Origin: Thalassocella blandensis
GTDB lineage: Bacteria > Pseudomonadota > Gammaproteobacteria > Pseudomonadales > Cellvibrionaceae
Reading direction: 5' to 3'
Length of the DNA stretch: 64,000 nucleotides
Assembly: GCA_902141825.1 (NCBI GenBank)
Contig: CABFPG010000001.1
Coordinates: 806,001-870,000 of the forward strand
Below the pieces are notes generated by a model. That model worked only from the letters and a program-made list of their open reading frames with translations. It was not told where the DNA came from and did not search any database. The number at the start of each line of letters is the position of its first letter. Positions within the stretch are counted from its first letter, which is position 1. Below, one piece after another: positions 37,901 through 45,810 of the stretch. The position numbers and the translations under genes were made by a program.

Positions 37901-38660
37901 GTTTCACTCGGAGATCCATGTCGACCACATCTTTTTCACGCTGAAAGCATTTATCCAATTCTATCCGCGCGCGCTTCAAATCTTCCGGGTGAGCAATACC
38001 AAACCAGGTATGAATATTGACAGGCTGTAATTCTTCGAGTGAATGCCCAGAGATTTCAGCCCAACGCTCGTTGAACATGGCTTCTCCTGTTTGAACATTC
38101 CATTCCCAAACCCCAATACGCGTTCCTTCGATTAAGTCACTTAAACGACGGCGCTCTTCAGTCAAGGCCTTTTCCAGATGCGAAGAGATTTCCATACTGA
38201 CACATTGCGCTAAATCCAATAATGCTTTTCGGTCATCACTGTTCAATTGCCGAGGTTTATCGTCAATAATGCACAGCGTGCCAATGCGGTAACCGTCCGC
38301 CGTCGAGATAGGCGCTCCGGCGTAAAAACGGATGTTGGGTGGACCAGCCACCAATGGGTTATCCGAGAATCGATTATCTTCCAGTGCATTGGCAACTTCA
38401 AAAATCTCATCGCCCAAAATGGCGTGACCGCAAAAGCTAACTTCCCGACTGGTTTCACAAGCGTCAAGCCCCTGTTTGGACTTGAACCATTGCCGATCTG
38501 CGTCCACCAGCGACACCAGGGCATATGGCACTTTAAACATAAACTGAGCGAGCCGCGTTAAGCGATCGAAGCGTTCTTCGGGCAGACTATCCAGCAAGCC
38601 GGTGTCCAGCAGCGCTTTTATACGCTCAGCTTCATTGTCTGGTAAAATCGGTGGAATCAT
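34962..38660 (-). CDS. Hybrid sensor histidine kinase (GAF, PAS, HisKA, HATPase, REC, HPt), cytoplasmic
   Basis: 1232 residues from the ATG at 38660 (MIPPILPDNEAERIKAL), the usual beginning of this GAF-kinase family. The frame stays open to 38930, but those 90 residues have no family resemblance. Domains: GAF (about 20-165), three to four PAS/PAC units (170-550), HisKA with His573 in NMSHEIRTP, HATPase with DNGIGID and GGTGLGL, a degenerate receiver (about 840-950), an intact receiver with Asp1013 in LMDCQMPEMDG, and HPt with His1165 in AHVIRG. There is no transmembrane segment, so it senses an internal signal. It lies downstream of the propeller diguanylate cyclase on the same strand, 500 bases away. 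Confidence 0.9.
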   Translation of the reverse strand: MIPPILPDNEAERIKALLDTGLLDSLPEERFDRLTRLAQFMFKVPYALVSLVDADRQWFKSKQGLDACETSREVSFCGHAILGDEIFEVANALEDNRFSDNPLVAGPPNIRFYAGAPISTADGYRIGTLCIIDDKPRQLNSDDRKALLDLAQCVSMEISSHLEKALTEERRRLSDLIEGTRIGVWEWNVQTGEAMFNERWAEISGHSLEELQPVNIHTWFGIAHPEDLKRARIELDKCFQREKDVVDMDLRVKHKQGHWVWVNNRGKVVRWTNKGEPQLMSGTLSDISDKKTAEQAIRDYTDFQNLIFENIPALIFVKDKDFRIVEANSHFLAVYPENMRGNIIGRTTVEEFNEADAEEFLREDRKAFELGFSEKEETITFPNGQRRTLWTKKVRFMNQDHEPFLLGVSTDITDRKTEELQREELRSRLSLATDSAGIGIWVWDLANNQLEWDKNMFHQYGMDPSRFSGVYSEWQSAWHPDDQDGIHHKICQALSGEKEFNTSFRIRWPMGDVIHVQVSAFVERDEFGKPLRMIGTSWDITNQKRTEQALIRAKVDAEVATKAKSDFLANMSHEIRTPINGVLGMLHLVSKNAEDKEQKRRLQLAEQSAATLLTIINDILDFSKIEAGRLEFEAIEFDLLRLISSIAEANAHAAHTKGLHIIVDAVGIQERLVIGDPNRLKQIFNNLLSNAIKFTEAGEIVLRAELKSGRTDGWQLVCSVQDNGIGIDDEKMRRLFEPFTQADSSTTRHFGGTGLGLSIVKHLCEKMGGKISAKSKAGEGSCFSFYINLGSKTPTATATAWFPPDCKPVKILVLDDFDASRDVIARQLTTWGQQVFIASSWSELTALCTREPHIEFDLAYITQTLLPEKNHEVKQKIDLPCLGHAKVIMIASSMESIEDLHLGEAGLDNSFPMPVTPSDLFDSLMSCFNLSEHQLPGGGLADQKNAQASDVIFPQGGNVLLVEDNSINQEVARTILEDMGLTVTCANNGAQAIAILQQHEKLKLAPFELILMDCQMPEMDGYDATRAIRTGLAGEYYKKAPIIALTANAMKGDAEKCAEAGMDSHLAKPIIVEELIEKLQHFLQAAQLAERSDGNTASAEDTSLNSQENVIDSWDKNALSRRMKGNLVRLQKLLNIFLSEKEERHALIGQLKASLDLEQISQFAHVIRGNAANLSCHKLTAIASNTEMAAIENRREELPEFLTQLDRELEQVYKLFNAFLLSRQTGSVDGIA

Positions 38661-39160
38661 AACCAACTCAAACTTTCTGTACGGCTTCCAATAAGCATTT
38701 AAACGTGACAAGGGAATAGTGTAATGCGCACCTTCTATGGTCATAAGGGGCTCAATATCAAAGTATAGTTCACGCTGACAAAGCAACGCCCTTCGCACAC
38801 GAATAATCTTCAGGGATTTGACAAATTTATCAGCAGATATAAATGCATAAAAAATCAACATTACGCCTGCGTGAACATACTGGCGTTTAAGCATAAAAAC
38901 CTGTTCGATAAAACCACATATACTGCCCAAAGGCAGGGTTTGTGACGGGAATGTTAAAGCGAAAACTATCCTGCAACAGTACGAAAGTTTTACCGCATTC
39001 AGATAAAGAGTTGGTATAGCAAGAGGAGCCTGACCAAAGAAAAGTCACCGGGAGCTCTGGAAATATTTTCCGTTATTTTGGAAACGGACTTATTAATTCG
39101 TTCCTGGCTGTATGACTGAAAAGCTGAAGCGGGCTTAATCCGACTGAAAAAAAGCCGCCC
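38661..39160. other. Intergenic region upstream of GAF kinase
   Basis: 500 bases between the diguanylate cyclase stop and the preferred kinase start. The kinase frame remains open through 38661-38930, so a longer kinase cannot be excluded. No other gene seen. Confidence 0.4.
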
Positions 39161-39168
39161 TTAAGGCG
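39147..39168 (-). terminator. Weak terminator overlapping the cyclase stop
   Basis: On the minus strand a short GC hairpin (CGCC/GGCG) spanning the stop codon is followed by seven T's (39153-39147). The stem is only four pairs, so the call is tentative. Confidence 0.4.
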
Positions 39169-42100
39169 CAAGTACTACCGTATTTCGGCCAGCGGCCTTC
39201 GCTTTATACAACGCGGTATCGGCACGTTTTACGACTTGCTCAAAGCTCTCGTCACGTTTTGAACGGGCCACACCAATACTGACTGTCATATGAATTTGGG
39301 CATGGTCCGCATCGAATACCCGATGCTGGATGGTCACACGAATTTTCTCAGCCAGATTGGTAACGCCATCAATATTGCTTGAGGTAGACAGTAATATAAA
39401 CTCCTCCCCTCCCCAGCGCCCAAGATCGTCATCACTGCGAATAATGTCATTCACGCAGGAAGAAAATTCCTGCAACACACGGTCACCGGCATCGTGGCCA
39501 TGACTGTCATTTATTCGTTTGAAGTGATCCAAGTCAATCACCATAATGCCGACACGTGTTTCATTGTTTTGAGCGCTAAAAATTTTATCGGCTACTTGCT
39601 CAATGCCTGCACGATTATAGATTTTCGTTAACGGATCTGTGGTGGATAAGGTACGATAGGTTTCCGAGATTTCTCTCAGATGTTTATGTTTATTAACAAA
39701 GTGCACAAGTGCCGCTACTGCAAGCGCATATAGAATATAAGCCCAGGTCGTACGCCACAGCGGGGGCTTAATGGTAATATGAATACGGGTCCCCTCTTCA
39801 TTCCACTCACCAAGATTATTGGCTGCTTTTACGCGGAAGGTGTATTCACCAGGAAGAATATTGGTGTAAGTCGCCGTGCGCTGATTATCGACATAGTTCC
39901 AGCCTTTGTCGAAATTTTCCAACATGTAAGCATAACTGTTGTTCTCTGCCCCACGATAACTCAACGCGGCAAAATCAAATGAAAACATGGTATGGGAATA
40001 ATCCAGAGTTATGCGGTCGGTTTCCGTAATTGCACGCGTTAAAATGGCTCGCTCGCCACTGGCAGAGCCAATCGGCACGCGATGATTCAAAATGCGAAAG
40101 TCTGTGATAACTACGGGCGGTGGATCACGTTCTAATTGAATGGCTTGTGGATGTAAAATACTGATGCCCTCAATACTGCCTAGATATAAACGCCCTTGAT
40201 CGTCAACATAAGTAGCATCACGATTAAAGGTATTGGTGAGGTAACCAAGTGAAGCATCCAGACTTGTAATGGCAAGACTCTCCCTGTTGATGCGGGCAAC
40301 GCCATTGTATGTGGTTACCCACATATTATTTTGATGATCCTCCACTACACTGAAAACTGTTTGCGAAGGCAGGCCTTGTTTTGTTGTGAGCACTTTAAAA
40401 GTGTCTGTCCTGGTATCCAGAATATTTAAGCCTGCATCTCGAATACCTATCCAGATAAACCCCTGGGAATCGGCATACAAACACAAAATTTGTTTACCGC
40501 TGATGCCGTTTTTAATACTGGGGTCATAGGTATAGTGTTTGAATTTGCCACTGTGTTTATCGAGTTTATCCAGGCCGTTTTGCGTGGCAACCCATATATT
40601 GCCAGACGGATCTTCGATGACACTCCAGATTTGATTACTGCTGATTGAATCTGGATCATTCGGGTCCGCGGTGTAATGTTCAAAACTATCGGTTTCCCGA
40701 ACATAGCGATTCAATCCACCCGTTTCGGTACCAATCCAAAGATCATTGTCTCGATCGCGTAGAATTCGCCAGACAAATGGACTGTTAAGGCTTTCAGGGT
40801 CGCGGTTGTCGGGGTAGTAGCGACGAGATTCCTGGGTTTTTGTATTGTAGCGAAACAAGCCATTGGACCAGGTGCCCACCAACAGGTCACCATTCACATC
40901 TTCATTCAAACTCAATACCGCACTGAAATTTTTGTTTTTATTTTTTTCGCCTTTCATGACATGGCGGATAAAAGTGCCATTACGCTTATCGAAGGAGTTC
41001 AATCCATTTTCCGTGCCTACCCACAATGTGCCTTGGCTGTCTTCAAAGAAGCTTAAGATACTGCTGTTACTGATACTTTGAGGATTACTGGGTTTGTGTT
41101 GATAATTGGCAAACAAGGTCGCCGAGCGATTGAGAAAACTGACTCCGAAGGGGAAAAGACCAATCCACATATTACCTTTGTCATCCTCGTAAATCTCATA
41201 GGGACTATTACTTCCAAGACTGTGAGTGTCATAGGCATTATGTGTAAACCGGTCAAAATGGTTACCTTCCCGTGAGAATAAATTTAATCCGCCATGATCA
41301 GCAGCCACCCACAGGTTGTTTTTTGAATCGAGAAAAATATCGGAAATGACATTACTGCCGATAGAATGCTGGTCGTCCTCGTCATGCGTGAAATGCTGGT
41401 ATTGACCGTCGGGGTACAGCACATAAACGCCCAGATTAAATGTGCCAACCCACAATGCATTTTCATGATCTCTTTCAATCGCACTGATATGCCCGGTATT
41501 TAAGACTTCGGCCAGTTCGGGAACCCCCACCACCTGATGGAAAATGCCGGTCTGCAGATCAAACTTTTTTAAGCCGCGACTGCGTGTGCCTATCCAGATG
41601 TTATCTTCTTTATCCACCGTCAGCGTCTCAATAAAATTGCTGTTTGTACCGGAATACCCTTTGGAGTGAATATAGTAATTTTGAATGTGGTTTCTTTCTG
41701 CATTGAAGACTGACAGTCCACTGGAGGTCGCAATAAAAAGATTATTCCCTGTATCTATTGCCAACTGATTGACATTGTCATCGCTCACCCGAAGGCCTTG
41801 CGCTGAATCTGTGTAAAAACGATCAAAGTCATCAGTGGTGGCATTGTACCGATTTAGTCCATTTGAGGTCGCAATCCAAAGCACCTGATCATGATCTAGA
41901 ATCATGCCCCAGATAAAATTTGAACTGATGCTGCGGTTATTATCGAAATCATAGTTATAGACAACTACTTGCTGCCCATCGAAACGTGCAAGACCATTTT
42001 CACCACCAATCCAGATAAACCCTTTTTCATCTTTTACAATATCTCGCACAGCACCGATGCTGTAGTCTTTATTGTTCACCTTGGCAATAATAGGAAAAAA

Positions 42101-42193
42101 ATCAAAGCGAATATCAGCGGAGCAACAGGCCGAAAAACTGAGAAATAACGCTATCAGGTACGAGCTAAAAATTCTTCTGGATGTTCGCACCAA
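39161..42193 (-). CDS. Diguanylate cyclase with periplasmic two-component-regulator propeller
   Basis: 1010 residues. A signal or anchor at the N-terminus (SSYLIALFLSFSACCS) is followed by about 13 propeller repeats of the type IWIGTxxGLxRFD (residues 45-690), a Y_Y_Y domain (about 700-790), one transmembrane helix (TTWAYILYALAVAALVHFV) and a GGDEF domain (840-1005). The active site is GGEEF in RWGGEEF, a functional variant, and an RxxD inhibitory site (RSDD) precedes it at the correct spacing. The protein should sense a periplasmic ligand, often a sugar-related signal in such proteins, and make c-di-GMP. Ligand identity is inference. Confidence 0.92.
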   Translation of the reverse strand: MVRTSRRIFSSYLIALFLSFSACCSADIRFDFFPIIAKVNNKDYSIGAVRDIVKDEKGFIWIGGENGLARFDGQQVVVYNYDFDNNRSISSNFIWGMILDHDQVLWIATSNGLNRYNATTDDFDRFYTDSAQGLRVSDDNVNQLAIDTGNNLFIATSSGLSVFNAERNHIQNYYIHSKGYSGTNSNFIETLTVDKEDNIWIGTRSRGLKKFDLQTGIFHQVVGVPELAEVLNTGHISAIERDHENALWVGTFNLGVYVLYPDGQYQHFTHDEDDQHSIGSNVISDIFLDSKNNLWVAADHGGLNLFSREGNHFDRFTHNAYDTHSLGSNSPYEIYEDDKGNMWIGLFPFGVSFLNRSATLFANYQHKPSNPQSISNSSILSFFEDSQGTLWVGTENGLNSFDKRNGTFIRHVMKGEKNKNKNFSAVLSLNEDVNGDLLVGTWSNGLFRYNTKTQESRRYYPDNRDPESLNSPFVWRILRDRDNDLWIGTETGGLNRYVRETDSFEHYTADPNDPDSISSNQIWSVIEDPSGNIWVATQNGLDKLDKHSGKFKHYTYDPSIKNGISGKQILCLYADSQGFIWIGIRDAGLNILDTRTDTFKVLTTKQGLPSQTVFSVVEDHQNNMWVTTYNGVARINRESLAITSLDASLGYLTNTFNRDATYVDDQGRLYLGSIEGISILHPQAIQLERDPPPVVITDFRILNHRVPIGSASGERAILTRAITETDRITLDYSHTMFSFDFAALSYRGAENNSYAYMLENFDKGWNYVDNQRTATYTNILPGEYTFRVKAANNLGEWNEEGTRIHITIKPPLWRTTWAYILYALAVAALVHFVNKHKHLREISETYRTLSTTDPLTKIYNRAGIEQVADKIFSAQNNETRVGIMVIDLDHFKRINDSHGHDAGDRVLQEFSSCVNDIIRSDDDLGRWGGEEFILLSTSSNIDGVTNLAEKIRVTIQHRVFDADHAQIHMTVSIGVARSKRDESFEQVVKRADTALYKAKAAGRNTVVLAP

Positions 42194-42685
42194 CGCGCTC
42201 CGGTATGTGGTGTGTATGTGGATCAGATTGCGGCACTTATCGCTGTGACGCCATTTCTATAAAGTTATGAAATAACTATAGCAGTCAATCAGTTACCCTC
42301 TGGATCAAGTTATCAAAGTGAGGCCTGCGCCCAAGTGTCATATGGCATGCATTACAACAAAAGCCATAAAACTGGCCCCTCTTAGCCAACTCAGTTGCAC
42401 TTTCACCGCAGTGAATTGCTGTATCTAGCCAGTATTTGTACACGGCCACGGCCCGCTATCTTCGCGGCTGAAAATAAATAAGTGCTCAAGAACTGATAAA
42501 TTAATCAACACTCGCGGGTGCAACCAGCGAAAGCAATATAGCGTTAGAGCATGAATATCATTACGAGCCATCAATTCAGTTATACTTTGCACGCTGTCAC
42601 TTGAGGTAGTGGGAGATTGCGTCCTCCTTTGCTGGGACGCAAACGACAGAACTCGACTACTTTGCCTACACACCGGAGCTTCGCC
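42194..42685. other. Divergent intergenic region
   Basis: 492 bases between the cyclase (minus) and the next gene (plus). TATACT near 42581 is a possible -10, but no -35 at proper spacing is evident. TTGCGTCC (42617-42624) and GGACGCAA (42635-42642) form a perfect eight-pair hairpin, 44 bases before the ATG, in the likely 5' leader. Confidence 0.4.
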
Positions 42686-43180
42686 ATGTCCTCAAAGCAA
42701 ACTGCTAATCCACTCCCCCGAGCACTGATTGATGAACTCATCACGCTGCTGGAACATAGCAAACCAGAGTCTTTAATTTATTGTTCCGAGGAAAAAGTTC
42801 CGGCTCTGGATGCACTGCAACAGGAGCATTGTCGTATCACTCATCTGAACGAACCACAGACCCTGCAGACTCTGCCGCGCTTTCAGCTGGGGGTAATTTT
42901 CGATTTTTTAGAAAATCATGACGCAGAAACAGGAACACAGCTGCTTGGGCGTTTACGGAATTTTCACTGTGACACAATATGGGTTGCCGTGACGACGAAT
43001 CCACCATGGAGTTTCAACACCATGATTGGCCTCGGCTTTAAACGTTCGCAAACTTACACCACCGGCGACACTGAGATCTGTACCTACCAATATGACATTG
43101 CCAGCTACAACCACAAACGCAGCTGGAACAATCCTCGCTACTGGGCGAACCCTGAAAACTGGGGAAAATATCGCTGGTAA
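42686..43180 (+). CDS. Conserved hypothetical protein (DUF6231-like)
   Basis: 164 residues from the ATG at 42686, which has CGGAG seven bases upstream; the frame continues upstream but without a ribosome site. The sequence resembles a small uncharacterised gammaproteobacterial family, I believe DUF6231, with LGVIFDFLEN in the middle and a conserved tail RSWNNPRYWANPENWGKYRW. The fold looks methyltransferase-like without an obvious cofactor motif. It is soluble and its function is unknown. It precedes the peptide precursor by 371 bases and may be unrelated to that system. Confidence 0.75.
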   Translation: MSSKQTANPLPRALIDELITLLEHSKPESLIYCSEEKVPALDALQQEHCRITHLNEPQTLQTLPRFQLGVIFDFLENHDAETGTQLLGRLRNFHCDTIWVAVTTNPPWSFNTMIGLGFKRSQTYTTGDTEICTYQYDIASYNHKRSWNNPRYWANPENWGKYRW

Positions 43181-43551
43181 ACGGGGTGCATTCTGCATTC
43201 CCAAGCGACGCACTTAAAATGTTCCGGGCCGGGGAGATTTTGGGTACAAAAGCCGATTTTTTTCATATATTTCAATAAATTAACATTCAAGTCCACCCAC
43301 CACTTCACCCCGAAAGCAGCCGCTTATTCGCCTCCAATCCACCTTCCCCACACGCATCCAGCTGACGTTTAATGGACTCAACCAACCGGTAGCGGGCAGC
43401 AACAAAAGTTCACAAGACTTCACTGAAACTTCGCCGCTGCAACCACTTAACTTCACTAGTTTCCATAACAGGAAACTCAATGCAGGGAAAGGTAAAAGTT
43501 GGTTAACACTCTAGTTAATTCATCACTATTAAATTTTTAAAGGTAACTATT
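43181..43551. other. Upstream region of the peptide precursor
   Basis: 371 bases without a gene. The AT-rich last 60 bases probably contain the precursor promoter (GGTTAACACTCTAGTTAATT and CACTATTAAATT), but no element matches consensus well enough to place it. Confidence 0.4.
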
Positions 43552-43713
43552 ATGGACAACAAAACTAAAGTTGAAATAATCGAAGAAGCATTACTTGACA
43601 GCGTTTCTGGTGGCCGTGCAGAAAGTCTGTGCTCCATCGATCTTTGCCGCATCGACCTTTGTGATTGCATCAGCTGTATCCAGTGCATCTTCCAGGACAA
43701 TAAAGTTCTTTAA
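43552..43713 (+). CDS. Double-glycine leader peptide precursor with six-Cys core (peptide 1)
   Basis: 53 codons with AAAGG eight bases before the ATG. Residues 1-21 form a leader, MDNKTK then VEIIEEALLDSVSGG, ending in the Gly-Gly that C39 peptidases cut; LDSVSGG is identical to the end of the colicin V leader. The 32-residue core begins RAESL and contains six Cys in CSIDL-CRIDL-CDCIS-CIQCI, a five-residue periodicity, then FQDNKVL. The exporter encoded at 43907-47973 includes a C39 domain, so cleavage and secretion of this peptide are expected. No lanthionine synthetase, radical-SAM enzyme or other known modifying enzyme is nearby. Disulfides, metal binding or an unknown modification are all possible. 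It was identified by translation; expression is not shown. Confidence 0.85.
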   Translation: MDNKTKVEIIEEALLDSVSGGRAESLCSIDLCRIDLCDCISCIQCIFQDNKVL

Positions 43714-43721
43714 GACGCATG

Positions 43722-43797
43722 ATGGGCGGGGGCAGGCATTCAGATATCACGAAATAACGCGATATTTGTAATGCACTACCTCCTCCCATGCCTTTTT
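43722..43797 (+). terminator. Long hairpin with T-tract between precursor and export genes
   Basis: ATGGG (43722-43726) pairs with CCCAT (43785-43789). G-rich and C-rich strands continue the stem with a few mismatches. GCATT/AATGC and CAGATATC/GATATTTG form the upper part, with a 12-base loop at 43749-43760. GCCTTTTTC follows. This probably terminates most transcripts after the precursor and lets some read through to the exporter, giving an excess of peptide over export machinery. Confidence 0.7.
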
Positions 43798-43906
43798 CAG
43801 AAATTTTTCATAACTCGCATTTTACGATGTCTGTTTCAGCCTGTGCGCCACGTAGATCTACTACGGCCAAGCTCAAGCCCTTACATATGTTTATCAAGGA
43901 GATCCC

Positions 43907-44527
43907 ATGAATTCTGTTTCCCTCGAAGAAGTTCTTGCTTACAACAACAGTGATATTCCTGCACGTTTTATCAAAATTTATGGTGTATCGGAGGAAGAAG
44001 CCCAGGTGCTGTTTGATGATGTCAAACGTTGGCTTTGGCTCGCCAATAAAGTCAGTGTCGATAAGGTGAATAGTTCCGTGACAATTGATCAGTCAATCAT
44101 TGTAATAGATGAAATGTGGCACAACTTTGTTCTGTTCACGAAAGAGTATGTAGGCTTTTGCCAGAAATTCTTTGGTCGCTACATGCACCATGCACCTTTT
44201 GCTGAATCAGAAAAGAAACAAATGGAAGACAAGTTCAAGGATATGACAACCTCGGAAAAAAAATCCTACCTCATGGATCAAAAGCGATGGCAGTACGAAT
44301 TTGTCTATGATCATCTCGGCCAAGACACGTTTATCCGCTGGTATAAAGAATATCCCAAACGCTACAGCGCAATGGCCCTGGCCGATAAACTACACGCGAC
44401 TGAAAAAGAACGTCACGACACCAAACTCGCGGCTATTCGCGAAAGAATAAAAGACCAGCAAAACGCGAATACCGAATCTGAAACGGATAGCACATCTGAC
44501 AAACAAGACCAACGTAAATCAGCATAA
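43907..44527 (+). CDS. GRDP-like (DUF1399-related) protein in the peptide operon
   Basis: 206 residues, AAGGAG before the ATG. The centre has IDEMWHNFVLF, then FCQKFFGRYMHHAP (about residues 66-95). This is the conserved core of a small bacterial family usually annotated glycine-rich domain-containing protein-like, with invariant W-H and H-H residues that may bind metal. The C-terminal 60 residues are charged and probably coiled coil or disordered (ERHDTKLAAIRERIKDQQ). It is soluble, with no signal peptide. The adaptor gene starts 16 bases after the stop, so it belongs to the export operon. A role as peptide-binding chaperone, modifying enzyme or immunity protein is possible; none is demonstrated. 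Confidence 0.8.
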   Translation: MNSVSLEEVLAYNNSDIPARFIKIYGVSEEEAQVLFDDVKRWLWLANKVSVDKVNSSVTIDQSIIVIDEMWHNFVLFTKEYVGFCQKFFGRYMHHAPFAESEKKQMEDKFKDMTTSEKKSYLMDQKRWQYEFVYDHLGQDTFIRWYKEYPKRYSAMALADKLHATEKERHDTKLAAIRERIKDQQNANTESETDSTSDKQDQRKSA

Positions 44528-44543
44528 GCCAATAGGCGGTGAA

Positions 44544-45809
44544 ATGAACATGATGCGTCAATCGTCTGAAAACGGACTCTTCCGAAAAGAAGTGCTACAG
44601 AAAAACAACACCAAATCTTTTGGACAGGTCTTACTAAAACAGCCAAGCGAGTACCAATGGGTTAGCTTTGCCATGTTTTTTGTCGTGGTGGCAGTTCTGG
44701 TCTTTCTTTTTCTCGGTTCCTACACCAAGTATTCTGATGTTTTTGGCATGATTACGGTTGATAAAGGGCTGGTAAAAGTTAGCGCACTACGTGAAGGTCA
44801 AATCATAGAGCAAGTGGTGAAACAGGGAGATAAAGTCTCCCAGGGCGATCTTCTCTATGTGATTTCAACAGTGCGTCACAGTTCGATGAATCAGAATATT
44901 GATGAAAACATTCTAAACCAGCAACAACAGTTACAACAGTCGTTGCAACGTGATTTGGTCATCAACGAACAGCGTCACGCACTGGACTTGCAGCTCATCA
45001 AAGAGAAAATCGCAGCAAAAAAGCGAGAGATCACCCAGCTCAACGCGCAACTCGATATAGACAAACAGCGGATGGCGCTGTCCGAACTTCGTCTTGAGCG
45101 AAACCGAGAGCTGTTCACTGCGGGCCATTTAAATCAAGCGCAATTGGATTTAATTATTGCCGATAACCTGGACCAGAAAAGTCGATACAACGATCTACAA
45201 TCGCGTTTCGACAGTTTAAATTTTGCGTTAAATGAACTGAACAACGAATTGGAAATAAAGCCGGGAAGCTTCCTTGAATCGCAAAATAGATTGAAACGCA
45301 GTCTGATTGAAAATGAACAGCGTATTGTTGAAGTATCTTCCAATATTGACTACCGCATATATGCGCCTGTGAGTGGAACCATTGGGACACAACTTACCCA
45401 TATTGGCGAGTACGTTAGTAAAGGCAGCGTGCTGGCCAGCTTGATTCCCGAGGACTCCACACTGCAAGCTGAACTGTATGTGCCAACCCATGCGATTGGT
45501 TTTATTAAACCCGAACAGGATGTCTCCATGCGTTACAGTGCCTTTCCGTATCAACATTTTGGCCTGCAACAAGGCAAAGTCAGCAGTGTATCTAAAGTTA
45601 TTTCCCTGCCCAACGAGCTTGAAACCAGTGTGGATTTACAGGGCGCAGTATACAAAGTCATTGTAGATCTGGAAAAGCAGTTTGTAGAAGCCAAAGGCGA
45701 CAAACTCAGTTTGGGCGTTGGTATGGAACTGGAAGCCAGCATCCAGCTGGAAAATCGTACCTTGGTACAGTGGCTGCTAGAACCTATCTATAGCTTAAGG
45801 AATAAATAA
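44544..45809 (+). CDS. HlyD/CvaA-type peptide secretion adaptor
   Basis: 421 residues. One membrane segment (VSFAMFFVVVAVLVFLFLGS, about 36-55), lipoyl half-motif (EGQIIEQVVKQGDKVSQGDL), a long coiled coil (about 110-245), then IYAPVSGTIGTQLTHIGEYV and a beta-barrel domain with the family C-terminal VGMELEASIQLENRTLVQWLLEP. This is the periplasmic adaptor of a type I exporter, joining the ABC transporter encoded two bases downstream to an outer-membrane TolC-type channel encoded elsewhere. AGGCGG precedes the ATG. Confidence 0.93.
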   Translation: MNMMRQSSENGLFRKEVLQKNNTKSFGQVLLKQPSEYQWVSFAMFFVVVAVLVFLFLGSYTKYSDVFGMITVDKGLVKVSALREGQIIEQVVKQGDKVSQGDLLYVISTVRHSSMNQNIDENILNQQQQLQQSLQRDLVINEQRHALDLQLIKEKIAAKKREITQLNAQLDIDKQRMALSELRLERNRELFTAGHLNQAQLDLIIADNLDQKSRYNDLQSRFDSLNFALNELNNELEIKPGSFLESQNRLKRSLIENEQRIVEVSSNIDYRIYAPVSGTIGTQLTHIGEYVSKGSVLASLIPEDSTLQAELYVPTHAIGFIKPEQDVSMRYSAFPYQHFGLQQGKVSSVSKVISLPNELETSVDLQGAVYKVIVDLEKQFVEAKGDKLSLGVGMELEASIQLENRTLVQWLLEPIYSLRNK

Positions 45810-45810
45810 T

